Shown one piece after another: positions 52,301 to 61,478 of a DNA stretch of 64,000 nucleotides; the stretch's first letter is position 1; each line of letters begins with the position of its first letter. The translations under genes were made by a program, and so were the position numbers. This DNA comes from Candidatus Barnesiella excrementigallinarum. GTDB lineage: Bacteria; Bacteroidota; Bacteroidia; Bacteroidales; Barnesiellaceae. The stretch is taken from the NCBI GenBank assembly GCA_019114445.1, contig DXFL01000006.1:62001-126000 (forward strand), written 5' to 3'. The notes under the pieces are model-generated. The model searched no databases, was not told the DNA's origin, and saw only the letters and a list, made by a program, of their open reading frames with translations.

Positions 52301-52864
52301 ATGGAAATAAAACCCGGTAAATTTGTAGTTCTTACCTACGACCTCTATGCAGGCGCAGGCGAACCGGAAGAGACATTGATGATGCGTGCCACCGACGAAA
52401 CGCCCGATCAATTCGTATTCGGCGTCGAACAAAATATTCTTCCCGCTATGATGGAACGCCTCGAAGGATTGAAACAGGGCGACAAGTTCGACTTCGTTCT
52501 CTCCTGCGACGAGGCTTTCGGCGAACGCAACGAAGAGCACGTGATCGAACTCGACAAGGAGATTTTCATGGTCGACGGCAAATTCGACGACCAAACCGTG
52601 TTCGAGGGCAATACCGTGCCCATGATGACTGCCGAGGGCTACCGCATCAACGGCTCGGTGCTGAAAGTATCGGACGACAAGGTACTCATGGATTTCAATC
52701 ACCCGCTGGCCGGCGAGAACCTGCACTATGTAGGTGTAGTGAAACTGGTGCGCGACGCCACCGAAGAGGAATTGCATCCCCGCCACAGTTGCGGCTGCGG
52801 TTGCGGTCACGACCACAGCAGTTGCGGCGACGGCTGCGGCGATTGCTGCGACGGCTGCCACTAA
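52301..52864 (+). CDS. slyD: FKBP-type PPIase SlyD-like with Cys/His-rich tail
   Basis: FSL-type FKBP fold and C-term HPRHSCGCGCGHDHSSCGDGCGDCCDGCH. Confidence 0.92.
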   Translation: MEIKPGKFVVLTYDLYAGAGEPEETLMMRATDETPDQFVFGVEQNILPAMMERLEGLKQGDKFDFVLSCDEAFGERNEEHVIELDKEIFMVDGKFDDQTVFEGNTVPMMTAEGYRINGSVLKVSDDKVLMDFNHPLAGENLHYVGVVKLVRDATEEELHPRHSCGCGCGHDHSSCGDGCGDCCDGCH

Positions 52865-52891
52865 TGGGATACACTCATACCCACCCTTAAC

Positions 52892-52923
52892 ACAAGGGGG
52901 AGACCGGCCGGTCTCCCCCTTGT
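52892..52923. terminator. 32-bp perfect palindrome between convergent genes
   Basis: ACAAGGGGGAGACCGGCCGGTCTCCCCCTTGT. Confidence 0.6.
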
Positions 52924-52952
52924 TGTATCTCTATACCGCACCTCGCCAATGC

Positions 52953-53663
52953 CTAATCCATAAAAAGTAAAGCCAAAGCGACGCCAACTGCCACAAGGAA
53001 CAGCAGATAGAGTATCGAGGCCCACAAGGTACGTCCCAGGGTTATCCAGAACTTGTCGGGAAAGAACGAATAGGCCGCCCAATAGGTAGGAATGAGGCTA
53101 AGCGCCATATTGGCCCTCTCATATACAGTATAATACGAGGCGTCCAGCACCCACCCCACCGGCATCACAACCAGCGAAAGCAAAATGTACAACACCGACA
53201 GATAGCAGCAGCCCAACAGATACTCCACCCAGTTGTACCGCGCCGATCCAGCCTTGCGGAAGGCTATCTTCACGGCCAGCACCATAAACGGCACCGTAGC
53301 GATAGTGAGGAGAGTATAATGCTCGACAATCCAGTTGTGCGTATCCGTTGTCTCGATGGTCGAGATGCTCCCGGGAAGCCCCTTGATGTGCCCGAAGAAA
53401 AGCAGAATCACACACCACACCGCCAGCAGCGGAATGGGTGCCATATACCCCTTGCGGCGTCCCTCGAAATAATCGTTCAGCAGCCGGTCGGGGTGGACAA
53501 CCAACGTGCGCGTGGTCTTGACAAAAGTATTGTCGACATGAAAAATGCCATGCAGCAGATTGTCCCACACACTCTTCCAAGTCAATCGCCCCACCGTGGC
53601 CTTCTGCCCGCACTGGTTGCAGTAGTTCCCCTCGAACTCGGTCCCGCAATTCTTGCAAATCAT
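52953..53663 (-). CDS. DUF3667-family membrane protein
   Basis: CKNCGTEFEGNYCNQCGQKA zinc ribbon followed by TM segments. Confidence 0.9.
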   Translation of the reverse strand: MICKNCGTEFEGNYCNQCGQKATVGRLTWKSVWDNLLHGIFHVDNTFVKTTRTLVVHPDRLLNDYFEGRRKGYMAPIPLLAVWCVILLFFGHIKGLPGSISTIETTDTHNWIVEHYTLLTIATVPFMVLAVKIAFRKAGSARYNWVEYLLGCCYLSVLYILLSLVVMPVGWVLDASYYTVYERANMALSLIPTYWAAYSFFPDKFWITLGRTLWASILYLLFLVAVGVALALLFMD

Positions 53664-53739
53664 CGTTCTATCCCAATTTTAATTGGAATACAAAGATACA
53701 TTGCCCCTCCCTACCCGCCAAAAAATGTCGCCCGAATTT

Positions 53740-54246
53740 TCAAAAATAGTTCATCGGGCGGTGCGGCCGACGGTTGCGGGCCAACCGGATATCGCTTTTG
53801 ACAGCCGACAAAGCCCCTTGATACTGCAACCAACAACGTTCACTCTCATCGGGAAGTTTTGTTGCGAACCACTGCCACAAGATATACGATACAATGGTTC
53901 TTTCGAGCTGATGACAAATCGACTCGTCCAACGCCAACGGCCGATGCTGCGGCAACAAAACGGCAAAAACAAGTTCGGTCTCGGTCGAAGCAAATTCGCC
54001 CGACAAATGGGGAGCAAGAGCACGCATAATTTCGTCTCTCACATCGGCCAGCCGGCGGGTAAAAAACGGTCGGTCATCTTCCGACACGATAATGGTACTG
54101 CTCCAACCCGGAAACAACCCCGGATCGTTGGCACGACATTTCGCCACATAGGAGCTTTCGGCAATCAACTCCCGCAACACTTGGTCTTCGGAGTAGGTAA
54201 ATACTACCGTCTCCAATACGTTGTCCTCTTTTTTCATCTCTTTCAT
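53740..54246 (-). CDS. Hypothetical protein, third gene of coupled operon
   Basis: ATGA overlap with upstream ORF. Confidence 0.6.
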   Translation of the reverse strand: MKEMKKEDNVLETVVFTYSEDQVLRELIAESSYVAKCRANDPGLFPGWSSTIIVSEDDRPFFTRRLADVRDEIMRALAPHLSGEFASTETELVFAVLLPQHRPLALDESICHQLERTIVSYILWQWFATKLPDESERCWLQYQGALSAVKSDIRLARNRRPHRPMNYF

Positions 54247-54701
54247 CTCCTTTTTATATGATAAATAACCAATATAACCACTATCAAAAAAGCAATCGTC
54301 AATGGACCCGAAACCGGGGGCGACGACAACTCGCGGGACCGGTCGGTTTCATGCTGGTCCCGCCATGCGACGTTAGCAGAAACTCCACCGGATAACGAAT
54401 CGGAGACAACCGTCTCGGCCGTCGCCGAGAGGTTGCTCGAACGCTTCAACCGGGTGAACGAAAGCCGAGGTTGACAACCGGGTTCCCGCAAGGTGTCGAG
54501 CGTGCAATCGAACGCAACCCATTCCCATTCGCCTCGACCGTTCCAATGCGCCCGCCACACCGAGTCGAACAGCGCATCGACTCGGTGGTCGACACCCCAA
54601 TCTACACGGGTATGGCTCTTCTCGGATACTTTTCGGGAAGACGAGCATCCCGCCATAAACAGCACCACAAAACCCAAAAGGAAAAATCGGGAGGAGTTCA
54701 C
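54243..54701 (-). CDS. Hypothetical lipoprotein with C-terminal TM helix (u-spanin-like topology)
   Basis: Lipobox VLFMAGC; C-term GPLTIAFLIVVILVIYHIKRR. Confidence 0.6.
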   Translation of the reverse strand: MNSSRFFLLGFVVLFMAGCSSSRKVSEKSHTRVDWGVDHRVDALFDSVWRAHWNGRGEWEWVAFDCTLDTLREPGCQPRLSFTRLKRSSNLSATAETVVSDSLSGGVSANVAWRDQHETDRSRELSSPPVSGPLTIAFLIVVILVIYHIKRR

Positions 54702-55102
54702 GACGCACCTCCTTTCTGCATACGGTAAATAATCAGCAACGCCGACCGCTCCGACAGATAAAACCGGGGTGCCCGTTTCTCGGCTAACACCGCACCAAGC
54801 GCATCGTTAAAGGTTGCCCGGGGCCGTCGGCGCAAATAAGAAGCCAGCAAATTGGCCAAATCGTTGTACATGGCTATGCGCGTCGACGACGCACAACGGG
54901 GTGAACGTCCGCTCATGATACGTTTCACGTTCCGACGAGCCTCCTCGTAACTGATATAAAAACGGGGAGCAACCGAATAAACCACGCGCCTTACAATCTC
55001 CTCCCGGGAAAAATTAGCTCCCCTTCCCAAAGATTTAAGTAATGTGTTGTAAGCCTCGAACAAATCGCGGTCTCGTTCTTCCTTGTAATATAACTCCATC
55101 AC
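54698..55102 (-). CDS. Hypothetical protein with internal duplication, first gene of operon
   Basis: APRFYISYEEARRNVKRIMSG and APRFYLSERSALLIIYRMQKG halves; ATGA overlap with next ORF. Confidence 0.6.
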   Translation of the reverse strand: MMELYYKEERDRDLFEAYNTLLKSLGRGANFSREEIVRRVVYSVAPRFYISYEEARRNVKRIMSGRSPRCASSTRIAMYNDLANLLASYLRRRPRATFNDALGAVLAEKRAPRFYLSERSALLIIYRMQKGGAS

Positions 55103-55313
55103 TCATTGTTATTACAGGAAGAGTGGCAAAACAGGTGCTTTCTCAACACCTCGACAAAACAGGTTGTGCAAATATAATTCAAAATAGGTATTTTTACAAG
55201 CAAAATATGGTTATTTTACCATCATGTTATAATTTTTTATTTTTTCAGATGTTAAATTAGAGGTTCTATCTTCCCGAAAATATGTATTTTTGGGAAGATA
55301 AAGAATGAGAGGA

Positions 55314-56303
55314 ATGAATTTCAGGACAGTTATCGATTTTCCGCGACACCCCGGCTACATGGACCATCGGCAACATATTTTGCTGTTAGGCTCGTGCTTT
55401 GTCGAAAACATAGGCAAGTGGTTGCAACAACGGAAATTCGATGTCGATATAAATCCGTTCGGCACCCTCTACAACCCGCTCTCCATTGCCCAAAGCTGGG
55501 CGCGCATTGTAGACGGTACGCCCCTGAGCCCAAACGACTTGTTTTGCGACCACGGATTGTGGCACAGCTATTACCACCACTCCCGCTTTTCGGGGAGCGA
55601 TCCCGAACGGGTCCTTTCGACCATGAACCAACGCATAGCTACCGCGCACAACCGTCTGCCGGAAACCAACCGCATAGTATTCACTTGGGGCAGTGCATTT
55701 GTCTATCGGCTGAAAACAACCGGCGAAATCGTTGCCAACTGCCACAAACAACCGGCCACACACTTTACCCGGGAACTCCTCACGGTCGACGAAATCGTAG
55801 CGCAGTGGCGCGGAATCGTACAGCAAATCGAAAAGCAACTACCCCAATGCCGTCTGCTTTTCACCGTAAGCCCCATACGCCACCTGAGCGACGGGGCTCA
55901 TGGCAACCAAATAAGCAAAGCGACGCTGCTGCTGGCCATCGAACAACTGCAACGGGAGTTCGAGATATGCGACTATTTTCCCTCATACGAAATCATGATG
56001 GACGATCTGCGGGATTACCGCTTCTACGACACCGACATGGCTCACCCTTCAACGGCGGCCATCACCTACATCAGCGAAATTCTTACCGAAGCATACCTAT
56101 CGGACGAAAGCAGGCAAATAGCCTCGCAATGGCTCAAAATAGCGACAGCCCTCGCACACCGGCCCCTCAACCCGCAACAAACCGAATATGCTGTTTTCCT
56201 GAAAAACACGCTCCAAAAAATCATGCAGTTTCAACAAGCATACCCCTATATAAACGTATCGGACGAAATAGACGAATTAACGACAAGAATCAATCAATTA
56301 TGA
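55314..56303 (+). CDS. GSCFA domain-containing protein
   Basis: ILLLGSCFVENIGKWLQQRKFDVDINPFGTLYNPLSI. Confidence 0.96.
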   Translation: MNFRTVIDFPRHPGYMDHRQHILLLGSCFVENIGKWLQQRKFDVDINPFGTLYNPLSIAQSWARIVDGTPLSPNDLFCDHGLWHSYYHHSRFSGSDPERVLSTMNQRIATAHNRLPETNRIVFTWGSAFVYRLKTTGEIVANCHKQPATHFTRELLTVDEIVAQWRGIVQQIEKQLPQCRLLFTVSPIRHLSDGAHGNQISKATLLLAIEQLQREFEICDYFPSYEIMMDDLRDYRFYDTDMAHPSTAAITYISEILTEAYLSDESRQIASQWLKIATALAHRPLNPQQTEYAVFLKNTLQKIMQFQQAYPYINVSDEIDELTTRINQL

Positions 56304-58768
56304 ATTACACGACTACCGAAATAGCAACCATCGTCAAGGCTCGGAAAAGAGCTTACAACAACCATACCATCACGGCGTTGCTCACCGACAGCCGCTCGCT
56401 TACCTTCCCCGAGGAGACGCTCTTCTTTGCCTTAGTGACCGAACGGAACGACGGGCATCGTTATATCAAAGATCTCTACCGGAAAGGGGTACGCGATTTT
56501 GTCGTGGAATACCTGCCCCTCGACATCGAAGAGATGGCAGATGCAAATTTCATTGTTGTAAACGACACGTTGGCTGCCCTGCAACAACTGGCCGCCGCAC
56601 ACCGAAAGCGATTCGATATACCCGTTATCGGCGTTACCGGCAGTAACGGGAAGACCACCGTCAAAGAGTGGCTTTACCAACTGTTGCAACCCGACTACAA
56701 TACGGTGCGATCCCCGCGAAGCTACAACTCCCAAATCGGAGTTCCCCTATCGGTATGGCAAATGGGACCCAAAACCGAAATGGCTATCTTCGAGGCCGGT
56801 ATCTCCCAACCCGACGAAATGGTCCATTTGGAAGAGATCATCAAACCCACCTTAGGGTTAATCACCAACATCGGCGAAGCTCACCAAGAGGGATTCCAAA
56901 CCATTCAGCAAAAGTGTATCGAAAAGCTCACTTTACTGAAAGCCTGCGACTGTATCATCTACGACGGCGACAATCCCCTCATTTGCGAATGCGTGGAAAA
57001 ACTGTGCTTCGGGTGCCGCGAAATAGCTTGGTCGCGAAAAGACCGCGACAAACCGCTCTACATCTCAAAAATCGTCAAAGGAAGCGACTCGACCCGGATA
57101 GAATATACCTACCTGCAATATCATTGCAGCATTACCATACCATTCGTCGAAGAGGCCTCTATCGAGAATGCCATACACTGTTTGGCGGTAATGCTTTACT
57201 ACAACCGCCACCCCGAAGTCATCTCCGAGCGTATGGCCCGCCTCACCCCGGTAGCCATGCGTATGGAGGTAAAAGAGGGCATAAACAATTGCCTCATTAT
57301 TAACGACAGCTACAACTCCGACATCAACTCGCTCACCATCGCCCTCGATTTCCAAAACCGCCGTGCCGCCGCCAAAGGCATGAGGCGCACGCTTATCCTG
57401 TCGGATATGTACCAAACGGGATTACCTCCCGCAAGCCTCTACCGCAAAGTGGCCGACATTATCCTGCATAAAGGTATCGAACGGCTCATCGGTATCGGGC
57501 CGGTTATTTCGGACAACGCCTACCTTTTCAATCTTGAAAAGGAGTTTTACCCCTCGACCGAGAATTTCTTGGCGCAACTCGACCCGGCCAATTTCCACAA
57601 CGAATTGATTCTGATCAAAGGGGCCCGCGAATTTCATTTCGAACTCATTTCGGAGACCCTCGAACTGAAACAACACGAAACCATTTTGGAGGTCAACCTC
57701 GACGCCATCGTCCATAACTACAACCTCTTCAAATCGAAATTGCGCCCCACAACCAAAATCATCTGCATGGTGAAGGCTTTCGGATACGGAGTGGGCTCCT
57801 ACGAACTGGCCAAAACCCTGCAAGACCGGGGCGCCGACTTCCTTGCCGTGGCCGTGGCCGACGAGGGTGCCGAATTGCGCAAAGCGGGAATCACCATGCC
57901 CATTTTGGTGATGAACCCCGAAATGAGCAGCTTCCGAACCCTGTTCAGCTACTACCTCGAACCCGAAATATACAGTTTCGAATTGTTGAAAGCCATCATT
58001 GCCGAAGGCGAAAAACTGGGATTGGCCGGCTACCCCGTACACATAAAGATAGATTCGGGTATGCACCGCCTCGGATTTGAAGAGAAAGACATGGAACAGG
58101 TTGTACAAATCCTCAACGACCAAACCGTAATTCTCGCCCGATCGGTATTCTCGCATTTTGCCGGCAGCGACGAACCCCAATTCGACGACTACTCGCACCG
58201 CCAAATCGACTCCTTTACCCGCTGTGCAGACTATCTGCAACAACACTCCAAACACAAAATTCTGCGCCACATACTCAATACGGCCGGAATCCTGCGATTC
58301 CCCGAATACCAAATGGATATGGTACGCTTGGGCATAGGACTGTACGGCGTGTCGCCCATAAGCGACCCGTGCGGGATAGAAACCGTAAGCACACTGAAAA
58401 CCACCATACTGCAAATAAAATCGCTGGCTGCCGGCGAGACAGTGGGATACGGACGAAAAGGCGTTCTCACCCGCGACTCGCGCATTGCGGCTATCCCCAT
58501 CGGTTATGCCGACGGGCTCGACCGCCATTTGAGCAATGGCAAAGGGTGTGTGGTCATAAAGGGGAAACGGGCTCCCATCGTAGGAAACATTTGCATGGAC
58601 GTATGCCTCGTCGATGTAACCGACATCGACTGTTGTCCCGGCGACCGGGTGGAGATATTCGGCGAACAGTTGCCTGTGAGCGAAATTGCCGAAACGCTCG
58701 GCACGATACCCTACGAAATCCTCACCTCGGTATCGACCCGCGTAAAACGTATCTATTACAGAGAATAA
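56300..58768 (+). CDS. Bifunctional MurF / alanine racemase
   Basis: GVTGSNGKTTVKEWLYQLL (Mur ligase) then LEVNLDAIVHNYNLFKSKLRPTTKIICMVKAFGYGVGS (Alr PLP lysine); start at 56300 overlaps GSCFA stop. Confidence 0.96.
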   Translation: MNYTTTEIATIVKARKRAYNNHTITALLTDSRSLTFPEETLFFALVTERNDGHRYIKDLYRKGVRDFVVEYLPLDIEEMADANFIVVNDTLAALQQLAAAHRKRFDIPVIGVTGSNGKTTVKEWLYQLLQPDYNTVRSPRSYNSQIGVPLSVWQMGPKTEMAIFEAGISQPDEMVHLEEIIKPTLGLITNIGEAHQEGFQTIQQKCIEKLTLLKACDCIIYDGDNPLICECVEKLCFGCREIAWSRKDRDKPLYISKIVKGSDSTRIEYTYLQYHCSITIPFVEEASIENAIHCLAVMLYYNRHPEVISERMARLTPVAMRMEVKEGINNCLIINDSYNSDINSLTIALDFQNRRAAAKGMRRTLILSDMYQTGLPPASLYRKVADIILHKGIERLIGIGPVISDNAYLFNLEKEFYPSTENFLAQLDPANFHNELILIKGAREFHFELISETLELKQHETILEVNLDAIVHNYNLFKSKLRPTTKIICMVKAFGYGVGSYELAKTLQDRGADFLAVAVADEGAELRKAGITMPILVMNPEMSSFRTLFSYYLEPEIYSFELLKAIIAEGEKLGLAGYPVHIKIDSGMHRLGFEEKDMEQVVQILNDQTVILARSVFSHFAGSDEPQFDDYSHRQIDSFTRCADYLQQHSKHKILRHILNTAGILRFPEYQMDMVRLGIGLYGVSPISDPCGIETVSTLKTTILQIKSLAAGETVGYGRKGVLTRDSRIAAIPIGYADGLDRHLSNGKGCVVIKGKRAPIVGNICMDVCLVDVTDIDCCPGDRVEIFGEQLPVSEIAETLGTIPYEILTSVSTRVKRIYYRE

Positions 58769-58784
58769 ATTTTTGTATCTTCAT

Positions 58785-58822
58785 AAAACGCCGTCCAGGA
58801 TACGCCTCCGACGGCGTTTTTT
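58785..58822 (+). terminator. Terminator after murF-alr
   Basis: AAAACGCCGTC...GACGGCGTTTTTT. Confidence 0.9.
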
Positions 58823-58862
58823 ATTTCCGCTCCACCCCATTTTCATTCCCGCCCCACCCCAT

Positions 58863-58894
58863 AAAAAAAGCAGGTCCGACATTGTCGAACCTGC
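58863..58894 (-). terminator. Terminator of rne/rng
   Basis: GCAGGTcCGACattGTCGaACCTGC with T7 on minus strand. Confidence 0.85.
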
Positions 58895-58916
58895 CACAAA
58901 CCGAGGCCACGAAGCC

Positions 58917-60491
58917 TCACTTTTTAATTTCAATCTCTTCTTTCAGGTCAATCTCGTTTTTCTCGGCATCGAAAAATTTGTATTCGAGATAAGCGAGCGA
59001 CTGATTCGGTATCACCTTCATCTGGAAGGTATATTTGCAGCGCCATTTCATTTTCAGGGAGAAGACACCCTGATTGATGTAAGCAGCTACGAAAGGATGT
59101 ACGTGCAGCATGAATTTCTTTATTTTCAGCTTATACACCAAATAGTGAATCTTCGACTCCAACAAATCGGTAAAGAGCAAGGAGGGAGGGATAGAGCCTT
59201 TACCGTGGCAAGTCGGGCAATCTTCGCTGGTAATAATATCGAGAGCGGGGCGCACACGCTGACGGGTAATTTGCATCAACCCGAATTTGCTCAACGGCAA
59301 AATATTGTGCCGGGCCCTGTCGTTCGCCATCAACTCCCGCATACGGTCGTAAAGTTTCTGACGGTTCTCGGCCTCGTCCATATCGATATAATCGATCACA
59401 ATGATACCGCCCATATCGCGCAACCGCAGTTGTCGGGCAATTTCTTCGGCGGCATTCATGTTCACATCGAGGGCGTTGCTCTCCTGATCCGAAGAGGCTT
59501 TCGAGCGGTTCCCGCTATTTACATCGATCACGTGCAAAGCCTCGGTATGCTCGATAATTACATACGCTCCGCTCTTGAAAGAGACGGTTTTCCCTAACGA
59601 AGATTTAATCTGTTTCGTAATGGCGAAGTTATCGAAGATAGGCAAATCCCCCTCATAAAGTTTTACAATGTCTTTTCTTTCGGGAGATATAAGGCTCACA
59701 TAATTGTAAATTTGGTTATAAGTCTCTTTATCGTTTACGTAAATACTTTCGAACGAGGGGCTGAATATATCGCGTAATATCCCCACGGTTCGACCCGTTT
59801 CTTCATAAACGAGCGACGGTACCTGAGCCTTTTGCAACTTCACCAGCATATCTTCCCAACACTTCACCAGCGTTTTGAGTTCGTTATTCAACTCTGCCAC
59901 CCGTTTACCCTCGGCCACCGTACGCACAATCACCCCGAAATTATGGGGCTTTATACTCTGTATCAACTGTCTGAGACGCAGTTTTTCTTCGTTGGACTTG
60001 ATTTTTTGCGATACGGAAACTTTGTCGGAAAAAGGTATCAGCACCAAAAAGCGGCCGGCAAAAGAGATTTCGGCCGTCAAACGGGGGCCCTTCGACGAAA
60101 TGGGTTCTTTGGCAATCTGTACCAGCACCTCTTGACCCACTTTCAATGCATCGTTAATTGTGCCGTCCTTTTCGATATCGGGCAATAAATTAAATTTAGG
60201 AAGCGACAACACCCGCTTGCGATCGGACAGCGACTGTTTCAGAAACCGGGCGCTCGAATTGTATTGCGTTCCCAAATCGAGGTAGTGCAGGAAAGCATCC
60301 TTTTCGTAACCTACATCAACAAATGCAGCGTTGAGTCCCGGCATCAGCTTTTTGACCCGCCCCAAATAGATGTCGCCCACCGAGAACGATATGTTTCGAG
60401 CCTCTTTTTGAAGTTCTACCAACCGGTTGTTCTCGAGCAATGCAATAGAAATCTCTTTGGGTTGTACATCTACTACAAGTTCGCTGGACAT
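58917..60491 (-). CDS. Ribonuclease E/G family protein
   Basis: IYLGRVKKLMPGLNAAFVDVGYEKDAFLHYLD, GGIIVIDYIDMDEAENRQKLYDRM, CPTCHGKG. Confidence 0.96.
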   Translation of the reverse strand: MSSELVVDVQPKEISIALLENNRLVELQKEARNISFSVGDIYLGRVKKLMPGLNAAFVDVGYEKDAFLHYLDLGTQYNSSARFLKQSLSDRKRVLSLPKFNLLPDIEKDGTINDALKVGQEVLVQIAKEPISSKGPRLTAEISFAGRFLVLIPFSDKVSVSQKIKSNEEKLRLRQLIQSIKPHNFGVIVRTVAEGKRVAELNNELKTLVKCWEDMLVKLQKAQVPSLVYEETGRTVGILRDIFSPSFESIYVNDKETYNQIYNYVSLISPERKDIVKLYEGDLPIFDNFAITKQIKSSLGKTVSFKSGAYVIIEHTEALHVIDVNSGNRSKASSDQESNALDVNMNAAEEIARQLRLRDMGGIIVIDYIDMDEAENRQKLYDRMRELMANDRARHNILPLSKFGLMQITRQRVRPALDIITSEDCPTCHGKGSIPPSLLFTDLLESKIHYLVYKLKIKKFMLHVHPFVAAYINQGVFSLKMKWRCKYTFQMKVIPNQSLAYLEYKFFDAEKNEIDLKEEIEIKK

Positions 60492-60697
60492 AATTGTTAG
60501 TTATAGATTACTGATTTTGAGGCGGCCCACTCCCATTTCCCCAAAGAAACAGAAAGAAGCCGCCAAAAGTTTTTTTTTAATTTCGCCCCCTTCTCACAAA
60601 ATAAAATGGGGGAGATAAAGCAGAAAGAACAAATCCAATGCTTCGAAACGCATTAAATTTGTTCTTTGTGTCCTGTCATTTATTGAGCAGACAGACA

Positions 60698-60787
60698 TTA
60701 TTTCTTCTTATGTCTGTTTTTTCTCAATCTTTTTTTGCGTTTGTGAGTAGCCATTTTATGGCCTTTTCTTTTTTTTCCACTCGGCAT
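60698..60787 (-). CDS. AURKAIP1/COX24 domain-containing 29-aa basic protein (MPSGKKRKGHKMATHKRKKRLRKNRHKKK)
   Basis: Complete ORF on minus strand between HU and rne; recognised Bacteroidetes mini-protein; not in supplied ORF track. Confidence 0.85.
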   Translation of the reverse strand: MPSGKKRKGHKMATHKRKKRLRKNRHKKK

Positions 60788-60828
60788 AACGGTATGCTTT
60801 TAAAGATTAATATTTAATATGTTATTTG

Positions 60829-61101
60829 TTACTTCACCTCGCCCATGAATGTTTTTGCCGGCTTAAATGCGGGAATGTTGTGGGCAGGAATTATAATGGT
60901 TGTGTTTTTGGAAATATTGCGAGCCGTTTTTTGTGCTCTTTTCTTTACGATGAAACTGCCGAAGCCTCTTAAATAAACATTTTCACCTTTTGCCAAAGAA
61001 CCTTTTACGGTCTCCATAAATTTTTCAACGGTTTCAAGAACAACAGCTTTTTCAATTCCTGTGTTTTTAGAAATTTCGTTTACAATGTCAGCCTTTGTCA
61101 T
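60829..61101 (-). CDS. HU family DNA-binding protein
   Basis: MTKADIVNEISKNTGIEKAVVLETVEKFMETVKGSLAKGENVYLRGFGSFIVKKRAQKTARN. Confidence 0.96.
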   Translation of the reverse strand: MTKADIVNEISKNTGIEKAVVLETVEKFMETVKGSLAKGENVYLRGFGSFIVKKRAQKTARNISKNTTIIIPAHNIPAFKPAKTFMGEVK

Positions 61102-61478
61102 TTTTGTATAAATTATAATTATTTACTAATACGTTGTTTTTAATTTTTTGGACTGCAAATATATAGCTTTTTGCCCATCTAAAAAAGCAAATGCAACTTT
61201 TTTTATCAAATTATACCGGGCACTTCGAAACGGCCCGATTTTAATCGTGCAAATATCGCATTTATTTTTCTATTTTCCCATAACTTTACAACTATTTATT
61301 CTCTCCTTTTCAAAGAGTTCCCCAAAAGAGAAGAGGCTTTCGGGGCGAGAAAAACACCTCACCCGCCCCCTTTGGGGCTAATTTACCTAAATTAAATTAA
61401 AAATATGTTCCTTCACCGGCATTCCTATCTCATTCCAATTTTATTTTGTATATTCGACCCGTAATTTTTATCTCACAC

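Noticed and set aside
52760-52861. Cys/His-rich low-complexity tail of the slyD-like gene as unusual
   Set aside because: Metal-binding Cys/His-rich tails are a standard feature of SlyD proteins.
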